The notes under the pieces: model-generated
Told to the model about the DNA's origin: nothing
Database searches by the model: none
Seen by the model: only the letters and a program-made list of their open reading frames with translations
DNA from: Marispirochaeta aestuarii
Lineage (GTDB): Bacteria; Spirochaetota; Spirochaetia; JC444; Marispirochaetaceae
Assembly (NCBI RefSeq): GCF_002087085.1
Contig: NZ_MWQY01000001.1
Location: 62,001-126,000, forward strand
Direction: 5' to 3'
DNA: 64,000 nucleotides
Made by a program: the position numbers and the translations under genes
Part shown: piece by piece, positions 53,742-61,482 of the stretch
Layout: each line of letters starts with the position of its first letter
Numbering within the stretch: position 1 is the first letter of the stretch

Positions 53742-53750
53742 AGAATAGCA
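53742..53750 (-). promoter_or_regulatory. extended -10 promoter of the 57-aa gene and prfA
   Basis: Minus strand TGC-TATTCT, with TATTCT at 53747-53742, ATACCT after it, then GTG. No convincing -35 box. It may drive the whole prfA-prmC-relA-rlmI transcript. Confidence 0.4.
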
Positions 53751-53820
53751 AATTCATTCTATTTCTGGAAGAAGGCAGTAAAGAGTTGTTTTTTCCGCCA
53801 GGACCAGAAAGGCCTTACCG

Positions 53821-54411
53821 CTATTCTGTCTCAGGTTCCGCTGCGGTTCTTCCGCTTCTTCCCCCGCCGAAACCGAAAAGAGAACCGCAGATACCACCGA
53901 GAATATGGGCTGTCTGGGATACATCATCGGCGGCGGTGATGAGGATAATCTCTTTTACAAGATAAAGGATTACAACCAGTATAAAGGTCAGGGGAATATC
54001 GCCGTTTCTTACATTTGTAAAGGAAACCAGGATGATCATCATGAAGACAATACTGGAGGCACCCAGAAGGGCGGTATGGAAAAAGAGGGTATTCACCAGT
54101 CCGGTTACCAGGGCAGTAAAGAATATCATCCATAAAAGACGCAGGGATCCGTGTTTTTCTTCCAGGATCGGGCCGATCAGGAGGATTATGGCAAAGTTGC
54201 TTAGAAGATGCTCCCATCCCAGGTGACCGACTATGTGACTTATCAGCCGGACATAGGCCAGGGGATTTGCAAAATCAAAATTCCCCCGGGGCAGGGCGGT
54301 AAAGAGGAGCAGGGTGAGATTTGACCGGGTGACTGTGTCAAAAAGAAGTACCGTTGTGGCCAGAAGTGCAAAGGTCAGTGTTACGGGGGCGTTGTATCGA
54401 ATGCGCATCAT
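53821..54411 (-). CDS. rhomboid-family intramembrane protease
   Basis: A 196-residue membrane protein with about six helices. Rhomboid marks are HLGWEHLLSNFAIILLIGPI (the H-x3-H/N segment of TM2), the serine in LLGASSIVFMMI (GxS), and the histidine in SQTAHILGGICGSLFGFGGG (last helix). Such proteases cut transmembrane substrates in the bilayer. The start codon overlaps the stop of the DUF2141-like gene. The serine motif is GASS rather than GASG, so activity is likely but not certain. Confidence 0.87.
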   Translation of the reverse strand: MMRIRYNAPVTLTFALLATTVLLFDTVTRSNLTLLLFTALPRGNFDFANPLAYVRLISHIVGHLGWEHLLSNFAIILLIGPILEEKHGSLRLLWMIFFTALVTGLVNTLFFHTALLGASSIVFMMIILVSFTNVRNGDIPLTFILVVILYLVKEIILITAADDVSQTAHILGGICGSLFGFGGGRSGRTAAEPETE

Positions 54412-54848
54412 TTCAAAATAACCTCTATATCCTCAAGATTTCCGTCAAGGAAAAAGGCGATTTCCCTGAATCGAGGCCCCCTCATGAAGGGGCGTACCGG
54501 ACGGTAGGTGCCCCAGGGCTCTATTCCCCTCAGGGAAAAGTCGATTTTCCCGTTGCCATTGGTGTCAAGGAAAGACCGGATACCGTATGTACCGGGAGGG
54601 ATATTCTCCAGTGTAAACAGGCCTGGTGATTCATCGGGCGAACTGATCTCGATTATCGCTCCACGGAAAAATCCGGTCTCCTCTTCGTTGAAACCGGCCT
54701 CGTCGACTATCTGCAGGTAGACTGTTCCAGGCCGGCTGCTTGTGATGCTTCCGGTAACGGTGTAAAGTTTCTCTGCTTCCATCCGGAGGACAGGGAAGCA
54801 CAAGAGGACCAGAAGGAAGAAAAATCCGGTTTTTTCTTGCGATTGCAT
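54408..54848 (-). CDS. DUF2141-like exported protein
   Basis: A 146-residue protein with a signal peptide (FFFLLVLLCFPVLRMEA region) and a beta-sandwich body. The stretch FTLENIPPGTYGIRSFLDTN and GNGKIDFSLRGIEPWGTYRP matches the DUF2141 pattern (PPGxYxxxxxxDxNxNGKxD). Function is unknown. A longer frame starts at 54866, but that ATG is inside the -10 box; the ATG at 54848 is 8 nt from the -10 and has no Shine-Dalgarno. The next gene, a rhomboid protease, overlaps its stop. Confidence 0.8.
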   Translation of the reverse strand: MQSQEKTGFFFLLVLLCFPVLRMEAEKLYTVTGSITSSRPGTVYLQIVDEAGFNEEETGFFRGAIIEISSPDESPGLFTLENIPPGTYGIRSFLDTNGNGKIDFSLRGIEPWGTYRPVRPFMRGPRFREIAFFLDGNLEDIEVILK

Positions 54849-54856
54849 ATATGAAA

Positions 54857-54885
54857 AGTTTACCATATTAAATATAGGCTTCCAA
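54857..54885 (-). promoter_or_regulatory. promoter of DUF2141-like gene, leaderless
   Basis: Minus strand: TTGGAA (54885-54880), 17-nt spacer ending in TGG (extended -10), TAAACT (54862-54857), then eight bases and the ATG at 54848. Rhomboid is likely co-transcribed. Confidence 0.65.
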
Positions 54886-54907
54886 CTGATGCCGAAGGGA
54901 TCTTTTA

Positions 54908-54935
54908 TTGTTACTTTAGTGGTATGGATTATTCT
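54908..54935 (+). promoter_or_regulatory. candidate promoter of TPR-fliG genes
   Basis: TTGTTA (54908-54913), 16 nt, TATTCT (54930-54935), followed by AAAGGAGGGG before the GTG at 54953. The short spacer makes this moderate. Confidence 0.4.
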
Positions 54936-54952
54936 GCTGAAAGGAGGGGTAT

Positions 54953-55522
54953 GTGACTCCCACTGTCCAGAAAGGTTTGAGTCTGCTGCAAAACGGCCGC
55001 TATGAAGAAGCGAAGGAGGTCTTTCTGCAGGTGCTGTATGAAGACCCGAAGGATCCGGATGCCCTCAGGAATCTCGGCATTGCGTATACCGAACTCGGGC
55101 GCAATGAGGAGGCGGAAAAGACCCTCTACTATTATCTTGACCTTTATCCTGAAGATGCAGAGGCACTGGAAGGCCTGGGCTGCGCTTTTTACCGACAGAA
55201 GGCCTATTACAAGGCCCTGGAACTGCTTACCCGGGCGGTCTCCCTGCGTTCCGAAGCACCTTCCATTTACCGTAATCTCGGTCTGGCACAGCTCGCCATC
55301 GATATGAAGGAAGAGGGCTATGAGAATCTGAAAAAGGCCCATGTAATGAACCTCTTCGATTATAAAACTGCCTATGCCTATGCAGCGGCCTGTCAGAAAA
55401 CCGGGCGCCTCGATGAAGCCGAGGAGATCCTCACTGAGCTTCTTCAGGACTATCTGCCGGAGGAGCTGGAATCGACCATACGGAAGGATCTGGAGCTGCT
55501 GAGAAAAACACGTCTTCGTTGA
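54953..55522 (+). CDS. cytoplasmic TPR protein
   Basis: A 189-residue protein with four to five TPR units: LLQNGRYEEAKEVFLQVLYE, LGIAYTELGRNEEAEKTLYY, LGCAFYRQKAYYKALELLTR and YRNLGLAQLAIDMKEEGYEN. It lacks a signal peptide. The start is GTG behind a strong AAAGGAGGGG. Its stop overlaps the open frame of the FliG-type gene that follows, so it may serve flagellar assembly, but that is inferred from position only. Confidence 0.85.
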   Translation: MTPTVQKGLSLLQNGRYEEAKEVFLQVLYEDPKDPDALRNLGIAYTELGRNEEAEKTLYYYLDLYPEDAEALEGLGCAFYRQKAYYKALELLTRAVSLRSEAPSIYRNLGLAQLAIDMKEEGYENLKKAHVMNLFDYKTAYAYAAACQKTGRLDEAEEILTELLQDYLPEELESTIRKDLELLRKTRLR

Positions 55523-55554
55523 CCCTTGTTCAAGGGGCTGATACTATTCTGTGT

Positions 55555-56724
55555 ATGGATATGCGGCGCAAAATATCCCGGGCCTACGGCGGGGATTCCG
55601 GCAAGGCTGATAAAAAACCGCTTGTACGCCCCGTGAACTGGGCACAGTTTGACGGTTCCCCGGACAATACCGGCGGCGGGACGCAGACGAGCGGAAATAA
55701 ACCCTCACTAAAACCACAGGGACTCCTGAAAACCGTAAAAGACGGGGATGGTGTGCAGAAGGCGGCAAAATTCCTTTTGCTGCTTGACAAGGACGATGCT
55801 GCAAAGATAATGCGACATTTTTCCGAGGACGAACTCCTGAGGATTTCCGCAGCTATGGCGGAGGTCCGGTCTGTTTCATCGGAGGAGGCGAAAAGTCTTT
55901 TAAAGGAATTCGGGTTCCTGAAAATTCCTCCCCATACATCCACCGGAGGTGTGGATGTAGCATCCGCCATTCTGACCGCCTCCTTCGGAAAAGAGAAGGC
56001 CGATCAGATCCTCAAAAAGGTAGTGCCCTTCGGCGGAGAGAGGCCTTTTTCGTTTCTTGAAGAGTACGAGGCGCATCAGATTACCACCCTGCTGAAAAAG
56101 GAGAGTCCGCGGGTTATTGCCCTGGTCCTGCGTTTTTTGTCGGCAAAAAAATCCTCCGCGGTATTGAAATCCCTCCCCGTCACCACCAGGGTAGAGGTTG
56201 TACGAAGGCTGGGACGAATGGACAAGGTGGACAACGACGCCCTGGACAGGATGCAGACAGCCCTGCGGGAGAAGATCAGGTCCATGGGCAAGGTCGTTAC
56301 CCAGGAGGTCGACGGTCCTTCAACCCTGGCGGCGATCCTGAAACACCTTTCCCTTGACCATGAGGACCGGCTGCTCAGGGGGATTGAAGAGGCAAATCCC
56401 GAACTTGGAAAAGAGATCAAGGAGAAGGTATACACCCTGGATCTTCTGTTGAATGTGGATGACAAGGAGCTTCAGGACGTTCTCCGGACTCATCCCGACG
56501 AGGAAATCGCCAGAATGCTCAAAGGGCGGGATATGCGGGTAAGTGAAAAGGTCCTGCATAATCTCTCCGCCCGGCGCAGACAGATGGTGGAAGAGGAAAT
56601 CCTGCACCTGGGTTCGATTCCCCGGCGCGAGGCTGACGAAGCGGCCCGGGAGTTTCTTGATTATCTTATGCGCCTTTCGGACCAGGGTCTGGTCCATTTT
56701 GTGGACCGGGACCAGCTGGTATAG
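55555..56724 (+). CDS. fliG: FliG-like flagellar motor switch protein (paralogue)
   Basis: A 389-residue FliG-family protein with a 50-residue Gly/Thr-rich N-terminal extension. The N-domain (about 65-150) has GVQKAAKFLLLLDKDDAAKI, the middle domain (about 160-250) has IALVLRFLSAKKSSAVLKSL, and the C-domain (about 300-375) has ARMLKGRDMRVSEKVLHNLS. The middle-domain EHPQ motif, normally contacting FliM, reads ESPR. Spirochaetes are known to hold two FliG proteins, of which FliG1 is the divergent one; this gene fits that. The start is uncertain: TTG 55519, ATG 55555 and ATG 55561 are possible. Confidence 0.85.
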   Translation: MDMRRKISRAYGGDSGKADKKPLVRPVNWAQFDGSPDNTGGGTQTSGNKPSLKPQGLLKTVKDGDGVQKAAKFLLLLDKDDAAKIMRHFSEDELLRISAAMAEVRSVSSEEAKSLLKEFGFLKIPPHTSTGGVDVASAILTASFGKEKADQILKKVVPFGGERPFSFLEEYEAHQITTLLKKESPRVIALVLRFLSAKKSSAVLKSLPVTTRVEVVRRLGRMDKVDNDALDRMQTALREKIRSMGKVVTQEVDGPSTLAAILKHLSLDHEDRLLRGIEEANPELGKEIKEKVYTLDLLLNVDDKELQDVLRTHPDEEIARMLKGRDMRVSEKVLHNLSARRRQMVEEEILHLGSIPRREADEAAREFLDYLMRLSDQGLVHFVDRDQLV

Positions 56725-56728
56725 ATCC

Positions 56729-57079
56729 TCAGCCCCTGAGATCGTCCCTGGGGGGAGAGAAAAAATCCAGCAGGACTGTCGGCTCATCGTATATTCTGAC
56801 TTCATGTTCGATCCCGATGGGCGCATGATACCAGTCCCCCGGAAACAGATCTTTTGTTACTCCGTTGACGGTAAAACAGGCTTTTCCCGATACCACATAG
56901 CCCATCTGTTCGTGGGCATCGTGGCTGTGAGCGGGAAAGCTCTTGTTCGGCGGAAAATGGTACTCAACCACCTGCAGGTGTTTACCCGTGTAGATGTACC
57001 GGACTACATCTCCCTCTACAACTTCCTTGCGCATCTCTTCGGCATTGAAAAAGGCCTTCCAGTTCTGTAGTGCATCCAT
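56729..57079 (-). CDS. cupin-domain protein
   Basis: A 116-residue single-domain cupin. The metal-binding motifs are VVEYHFPPNKSFPAHSHDAH with EQMGYVVSGKACFTVNG, then GDWYHAPIGIEHEVRI. Small cupins of this sort may bind ligands or act as isomerases; the substrate cannot be read from sequence. The ATG lies 7 nt after an extended -10 element, without Shine-Dalgarno, and beyond the cstA terminator, so it is probably its own unit. Confidence 0.88.
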   Translation of the reverse strand: MDALQNWKAFFNAEEMRKEVVEGDVVRYIYTGKHLQVVEYHFPPNKSFPAHSHDAHEQMGYVVSGKACFTVNGVTKDLFPGDWYHAPIGIEHEVRIYDEPTVLLDFFSPPRDDLRG

Positions 57080-57086
57080 ACAAAAT

Positions 57087-57095
57087 ACTATACCA
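57087..57095 (-). promoter_or_regulatory. extended -10 promoter of the cupin gene, leaderless
   Basis: Minus strand TGG-TATAGT (57095-57087), seven bases (ATTTTGT), then ATG. No -35 match at 17 nt. Confidence 0.5.
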
Positions 57096-57105
57096 GTGCA
57101 CAGGG

Positions 57106-57136
57106 CAAAAATATACCCCCGCCTGCAGCGGGGGTA
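57106..57136 (-). terminator. rho-independent terminator of cstA
   Basis: Minus strand: TACCCCCGC (57136-57128), loop TGCAG, GCGGGGGTA (57122-57114), followed by TATTTTTG. A 9-bp stem and U tract. Confidence 0.82.
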
Positions 57137-57158
57137 AAATGAGTGCCGATGAATCGGG

Positions 57159-58586
57159 CTACTGAACGGGAGCCAGAGCTTCTTTTTTGGGCAGTTTCAG
57201 CAGGAAGAGGGTAAGCAGCGCTGCGGCCGCAATCAGTCCCACAGGATAGGAGATTGTTGTGGGAAGCCGGAGTCCCTCCGGGGCCTGGAGTATATAGGTT
57301 GTAACCACAGCGGTCATGAAGGTTGCAGGAGCTGTGGCCAGCCAGTGAAAGCGTCTGTTTACTGCCAGGTATGCAGCGGCAGCCCAGAGGACGATGGTGG
57401 CCAGGGTCTGGTTCGACCAGGCGAAGTAGCGCCAGATAATCGAGAAGTCGATGAAGGTCAGGATAAACCCGACACCCAGAAGCGGGATCGCCAGGAGGAG
57501 CCTGCTTTTTATGGGGGCCTGGTCCAGATTGATGGAGTCGGCGATGGTAAGCCGTGCGGAACGGAAGGCGGTGTCGCCGGAGGTAATGGGACAGGCTATA
57601 ACACCCAGAATGGCAAGAATTCCGCCTATTGTGCCGAGAAGCCCGATGGATACGCGGTTGACCACGAGGCCGGTGCCTCCCTCCGCCAGGGTAGCCTGGA
57701 GACCCGCAATGCCTCCGTCAAAGAATGTCATGGCGGCAGCTGCCCAGATCAGTGCGATTATGCCTTCACCCACCATGGCGCCGTAGAAAACCCTGCGACC
57801 GTACTTCTCATTGGGGAGACAACGGGACATGATGGGCGACTGGGTTGAGTGGAAGCCGGAAATAGCGCCGCAGGCTATGGTGATAAAAAGCATGGGCCAC
57901 ATGGAGAGCCCTTTCGGGTGCATGTTGGAAAGGGAGATCTCGGGTATCGGCATGGCACCGAAGATGAGAGCTCCTCCGATTCCGATTGCCATAATCAGGA
58001 GAACCGCTCCGAAAAGCGGGTACAGGCGGCCGATTACCTTATCCACCGGAATGATGGTGGCAAGGAAATAATAGGCCAGGATCAGTACGAGCCAGAAGCT
58101 CTTCTGGGCGAATATTCCACCCATTCCCAGGTTCGCGAGAAGTCCCGCGGGTCCGTACATGAATACCGTACCTACCAGTACCAGCAGGACGACGGAAAAT
58201 ACCCGCATTACCATCCGGATCTTGTCGCCCAGGTAAAACCCGACGATTTCCGCAACACTTTTTCCGTCGTGCCGGATGGAAAGCATTCCGGAAAAGTAGT
58301 CGTGAACTCCACCGGCGAAGATGGTACCAAGCACGATCCAGAGAAAGGCGGCGGGCCCGAAGAGGGCTCCCATGATGGCGCCGAAAATCGGTCCGAGGCC
58401 TGCAATGTTCAGGAGCTGTATAAGGAAGATCTTATACCAGGGAAGCTCCACATAATCGATGCCGTCGGCTCTGGTCAGGGCGGGGGTCTTTCTGGAGGGA
58501 TCCACGCCGAATACCTTGTCGACAAAGGCGCCGTAGACAAAGTAGCCCCCGATCAAAACGGCCAGGGAGAGAAGAAAGCTTATCAT
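57159..58586 (-). CDS. cstA: CstA-family pyruvate/peptide transporter
   Basis: A 475-residue polytopic membrane protein with about 13-14 helices, of the short CstA type (E. coli CstA and BtsT are near 700). Family segments include DGIDYVELPWYKIFLIQLLN, GLGPIFGAIMGALFGPAAF, GTIFAGGVHDYFSGMLSIRH and SGFHSTQSPIMSRCLPNEKY. E. coli BtsT and CstA carry pyruvate. The gene lies directly downstream of a LytS/LytR pair and has the YpdB-type repeat in its upstream DNA. AAGGAGG precedes the ATG, and a terminator follows. Confidence 0.93.
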   Translation of the reverse strand: MISFLLSLAVLIGGYFVYGAFVDKVFGVDPSRKTPALTRADGIDYVELPWYKIFLIQLLNIAGLGPIFGAIMGALFGPAAFLWIVLGTIFAGGVHDYFSGMLSIRHDGKSVAEIVGFYLGDKIRMVMRVFSVVLLVLVGTVFMYGPAGLLANLGMGGIFAQKSFWLVLILAYYFLATIIPVDKVIGRLYPLFGAVLLIMAIGIGGALIFGAMPIPEISLSNMHPKGLSMWPMLFITIACGAISGFHSTQSPIMSRCLPNEKYGRRVFYGAMVGEGIIALIWAAAAMTFFDGGIAGLQATLAEGGTGLVVNRVSIGLLGTIGGILAILGVIACPITSGDTAFRSARLTIADSINLDQAPIKSRLLLAIPLLGVGFILTFIDFSIIWRYFAWSNQTLATIVLWAAAAYLAVNRRFHWLATAPATFMTAVVTTYILQAPEGLRLPTTISYPVGLIAAAALLTLFLLKLPKKEALAPVQ

Positions 58587-58657
58587 TCGATAACCTCCTT
58601 GAAGTTGGAATTTGAGGCATCCTACTGTCTGTTTTCAGGATTGTGGGGGACGGGGGC

Positions 58658-58688
58658 ATGAAATGCCGAAATTCCGGCATGAAATGCC
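58658..58688 (-). promoter_or_regulatory. LytTR-type direct repeat operator before cstA
   Basis: On the minus strand GGCATTTCAT (58688-58679), 11 nt, GGCATTTCAT (58667-58658), located 72-102 nt before the cstA ATG. The spacing of 21 bp centre to centre is two helical turns, as for LytTR regulators binding tandem sites. It is identical to the site known for E. coli YpdB. It overlaps the last codons of nothing: the regulator gene ends at 58703. Confidence 0.8.
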
Positions 58689-58702
58689 TTGCCTGCGGTG
58701 AT

Positions 58703-59449
58703 TTACAGGTTCAGTCGCTTGCGAAACTCCCCGATGTGGCTCCGGGAGACGGGTATCATCTCTGCAGTTCCTGCCAGGCGGAGCATAAAGGTATTGTTGA
58801 CCCACAGATCAATGCGTTCCACCAGGGATATGTTTACAATATAACTGCGGTGACAATGGAGAAAGTCCGGGTGGGTCAGCTGCTCCTCGATCTGCCAGAA
58901 GGTGCCGTGGTAGAAGAACTCGCCCCTGTTGCTGACAATACGGACCTCCCTTCCCCGGGCTTCCACAAAGATAATATCCTGCTGCTTAAGGGGTACGATA
59001 GTCTCACCGGCGTACAGGGGCAGGGGTTTATGGTCCGCCTGTACAGGTGCATGGAGACGGCTTATAAGGCGTTCCAGATCCTCCACCGAGGGCTGGCGGG
59101 TTTTTACCCGTTTCAGGGTTTTATTGAGGCGTTCCTGGGAGACGGGTTTTACCAGATAGTCCAGGGCATGGACTTCGAAGGCCTGAAGGGCAAACTCGTC
59201 ATAGGCGGTCTGGAAGATTATCGTGGGAGGGTTTTCCAGCCGGAGTATTTCCCTGGCCGCTTCGATTCCGTTTTTACCGGGCATCTGAATGTCCAGAAAC
59301 ACCAGGTCCGGTTTCAGTTCCCGGGACAGTTCAAGGGCGGCGAAGCCGTTTTCACCTTCTCCCACTATCGTCATGCCGCCTGCCTCTTCCAGGAGAAAGC
59401 GTATCTCCTCCCTGGCCAGGGGTTCGTCGTCGACGATGAGTACCCGCAC
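58703..59449 (-). CDS. LytTR response regulator (YpdB/BtsR-like)
   Basis: A 248-residue response regulator. The receiver domain (1-120) has RVLIVDDEPLAREEIRFLLE, phospho-acceptor Asp in LVFLDIQMPGKNGIEA and KPVSQERLNKTLKR. The C-terminal LytTR DNA-binding domain (about 145-245) has PLKQQDIIFVEARGREVRIV and FLHCHRSYIVNISLVERIDL. The frame is open to 59521, but a GTG at 59449 next to the kinase stop (TGAGGTG) fits the conserved N-terminus. It should bind the direct repeat in front of cstA. Confidence 0.93.
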   Translation of the reverse strand: MRVLIVDDEPLAREEIRFLLEEAGGMTIVGEGENGFAALELSRELKPDLVFLDIQMPGKNGIEAAREILRLENPPTIIFQTAYDEFALQAFEVHALDYLVKPVSQERLNKTLKRVKTRQPSVEDLERLISRLHAPVQADHKPLPLYAGETIVPLKQQDIIFVEARGREVRIVSNRGEFFYHGTFWQIEEQLTHPDFLHCHRSYIVNISLVERIDLWVNNTFMLRLAGTAEMIPVSRSHIGEFRKRLNL

Positions 59450-59450
59450 C

Positions 59451-61244
59451 TCAGGCTCCCACGGACGCTGTGGCCGGCGCAGGAACGGCAAAGCCCACGG
59501 TGGTGCCTTCTCCCGGAACACTGCTTATCATGAGCCCGCTGCCGTAGAGATACTCCAGACGTTCGTTTACATTCCGCAGCCCGATGCTGTCGCTGGTATC
59601 TCCAGGATTCAGGGCCCGTTTGAGTTTTTCGGGATTCATTCCGACACCGTCGTCCCGGACCTCAAAACAGATCGACTCCCCCTGACGCCAGGCGGAGAGC
59701 CGTATTTTCCCTCCCTGAAGTTTGCCTGCTATCCCGTGCTTGACGGCATTCTCCACAATCGGCTGCAGGGTCAGGGGCGGAAGCAGGGTGTTCTCGGGGG
59801 CCTCCACGGCATATTCTATGCTGAGCTTGTCGCCGAAGCGGCTTTTTTCTATTTCCAGATAGGAACGGATGTACCGGAGCTCCTCTTCCAGGGGAATGTG
59901 ATTTTCCGGCTTTTTCAGCGAGCGTCGCAACAGTTCGCTCAAGGAGATCAGGAGCTCCCGGGCCTGCCGGGGTTTGGTCCGGATGAGGGATGTTATGGTT
60001 GTAAGGGCATTGAAAAGAAAATGGGGTCTGATCTGGCTTTGCAGGGCCTGCAGCTCCGCCGTTGCCAGCAGCTCCGACTGCCGCTGGAGTTCACTGACCT
60101 CGATCTGGGTGGAAAAGAGGGTGGCCAGTCCCAGGGCAACCTCCGTATCCACGGAGTTGACCGTTCTGCGACCGGTACGATAGAGCTTGAGGGTCCCGAC
60201 GGTCTCTCCCTTGACCTTCAGAGGCACAATTACCGCGGAACTCAGGGGGCAGCCCTCTTCCGAGCAGCCTATCTCCTCCTTCGTGCCGGCCACGCGGTAT
60301 GACCCGCTCTGAATAACCTCACGGGTCAGGTTTGTTCGAAGGGGTTCCAGGGCTTTATGATGGTTCTCGCCGGCGCCCTTGTGGGCGAGGCATTTTTCCC
60401 TGTTCGTCAGGGAGACTGCAGAGACCTTGAGGTTTTTCAGGATAATTGACGCCGCTATTGCGGCCGTCTCCGGTGTGAATCCTGAACGCAGGAATTCGGT
60501 AGTCTCCCGTGCGGTTGCCAGGACCCGGTGCGACTGCCTGACGGCGATACGTTCTTCTTCGCGGAAGGCATCCTCCGAAACCGCGATGAACATACCGATG
60601 CCCACGGCGTTTCCCAGAACCATGGGAACGGCTATTATCTGGACAAGCTGCAGGGCTTCTGCAAAAGGTCTGGCGATCAGAAGTATCAGGAGCATCTGCA
60701 CCAGTTCCGCCGTGGCCCCCCATCGGGCGGCGAAGAGCCATTTGTTCTCCGCCCTGCGAAAACGGGGACTCAGGAATCCGGCGATAAGCCCTTCGGTAAT
60801 GGTGGACACCATGCATGCCACGGAGGTGAAACCTCCGATATCGATGGACCAGCGATGGAACCCCGCCAGTATTCCTGCTGTGATCCCCACCAGAGGACCT
60901 CCCAGAAGTCCCCCCACAAAAACTCCCACTACCCGGGCATTCGCCAGGGCTCCCATTATCGGAATTCCCGTGTATGTGCCCAGAATACCGATGCCGGAAA
61001 AAAAGAGAAGAAGTACGATGATCTCACGAGGCCTGGGACTGGTAGCAAGAACCATTCTTTTAAGACCGCGTATTCTGGTCAGTAAAAAGGCGAAAAAGAG
61101 AATCAAGCCTCCCTGGCTTACCAGATTGCGCAGCAGTATGATTACCTGATTATCGAAGTGCATAGAATTACCGGGGTCAGAATACAACAAAGACAAAGGC
61201 TTCTCAAGCATCAATCTTCTATAGTAGTATTTGAAGGTGCCCAT
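59451..61244 (-). CDS. LytS-like sensor histidine kinase (YpdA/BtsS type)
   Basis: A 597-residue kinase. About six membrane helices of the 5TM LytS module (30-215) come first, including FSGIGILGTYTGIPIMGALA and GGPLVGITAGILAGFHRWSI. A GAF domain follows (about 240-375, with ECSEEGCPLSSAVIVPLKVK-like residues), then a histidine-kinase core with the phospho-His in QSQIRPHFLFNALTTITSL and the ATP site LQPIVENAVKHGIAG and VRDDGVGMNP. Homologues BtsS and YpdA sense pyruvate. It is transcribed with the regulator and the CstA gene. The start lacks a clear ribosome-binding site. Confidence 0.93.
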   Translation of the reverse strand: MGTFKYYYRRLMLEKPLSLLYSDPGNSMHFDNQVIILLRNLVSQGGLILFFAFLLTRIRGLKRMVLATSPRPREIIVLLLFFSGIGILGTYTGIPIMGALANARVVGVFVGGLLGGPLVGITAGILAGFHRWSIDIGGFTSVACMVSTITEGLIAGFLSPRFRRAENKWLFAARWGATAELVQMLLILLIARPFAEALQLVQIIAVPMVLGNAVGIGMFIAVSEDAFREEERIAVRQSHRVLATARETTEFLRSGFTPETAAIAASIILKNLKVSAVSLTNREKCLAHKGAGENHHKALEPLRTNLTREVIQSGSYRVAGTKEEIGCSEEGCPLSSAVIVPLKVKGETVGTLKLYRTGRRTVNSVDTEVALGLATLFSTQIEVSELQRQSELLATAELQALQSQIRPHFLFNALTTITSLIRTKPRQARELLISLSELLRRSLKKPENHIPLEEELRYIRSYLEIEKSRFGDKLSIEYAVEAPENTLLPPLTLQPIVENAVKHGIAGKLQGGKIRLSAWRQGESICFEVRDDGVGMNPEKLKRALNPGDTSDSIGLRNVNERLEYLYGSGLMISSVPGEGTTVGFAVPAPATASVGA

Positions 61245-61270
61245 ACGTTTTTAACTGGAGGTTCTTTGAT

Positions 61271-61477
61271 ATGGTCAGCAGCGGTGAGTTTTTCTCCGTC
61301 CCCATAGGACAGGCTCTGGTTCAGCAGGGAGAATTAAGCAGAGAGCAGGTTGATCAGGTACTGCAGATGCAGAAGAATGGCGATAAGCGTCTCTTTGGCG
61401 AAATAGCTGTGGACATGGGATATCTCGATTTATTAACGGTAATCCGCTACCTGGAAGCCGAAGACAGAGGAGAATAG
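61271..61477 (+). CDS. 68-residue protein with MshEN-like helix pair
   Basis: A small protein whose middle (PIGQALVQQGELSREQVDQV, then LFGEIAVDMGYLDLLTVIRY) resembles the N-terminal helical motif of GspE/MshE ATPases (LGxxLvexGxixxxqLxxAL). In longer proteins that motif can bind cyclic di-GMP. Alone, its role is unknown. TGGAGG lies 9 nt before the ATG. It is divergent from the LytS-type kinase and convergent with the sensor protein at 61.5 kb. Confidence 0.7.
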   Translation: MVSSGEFFSVPIGQALVQQGELSREQVDQVLQMQKNGDKRLFGEIAVDMGYLDLLTVIRYLEAEDRGE

Positions 61478-61482
61478 GCTCC

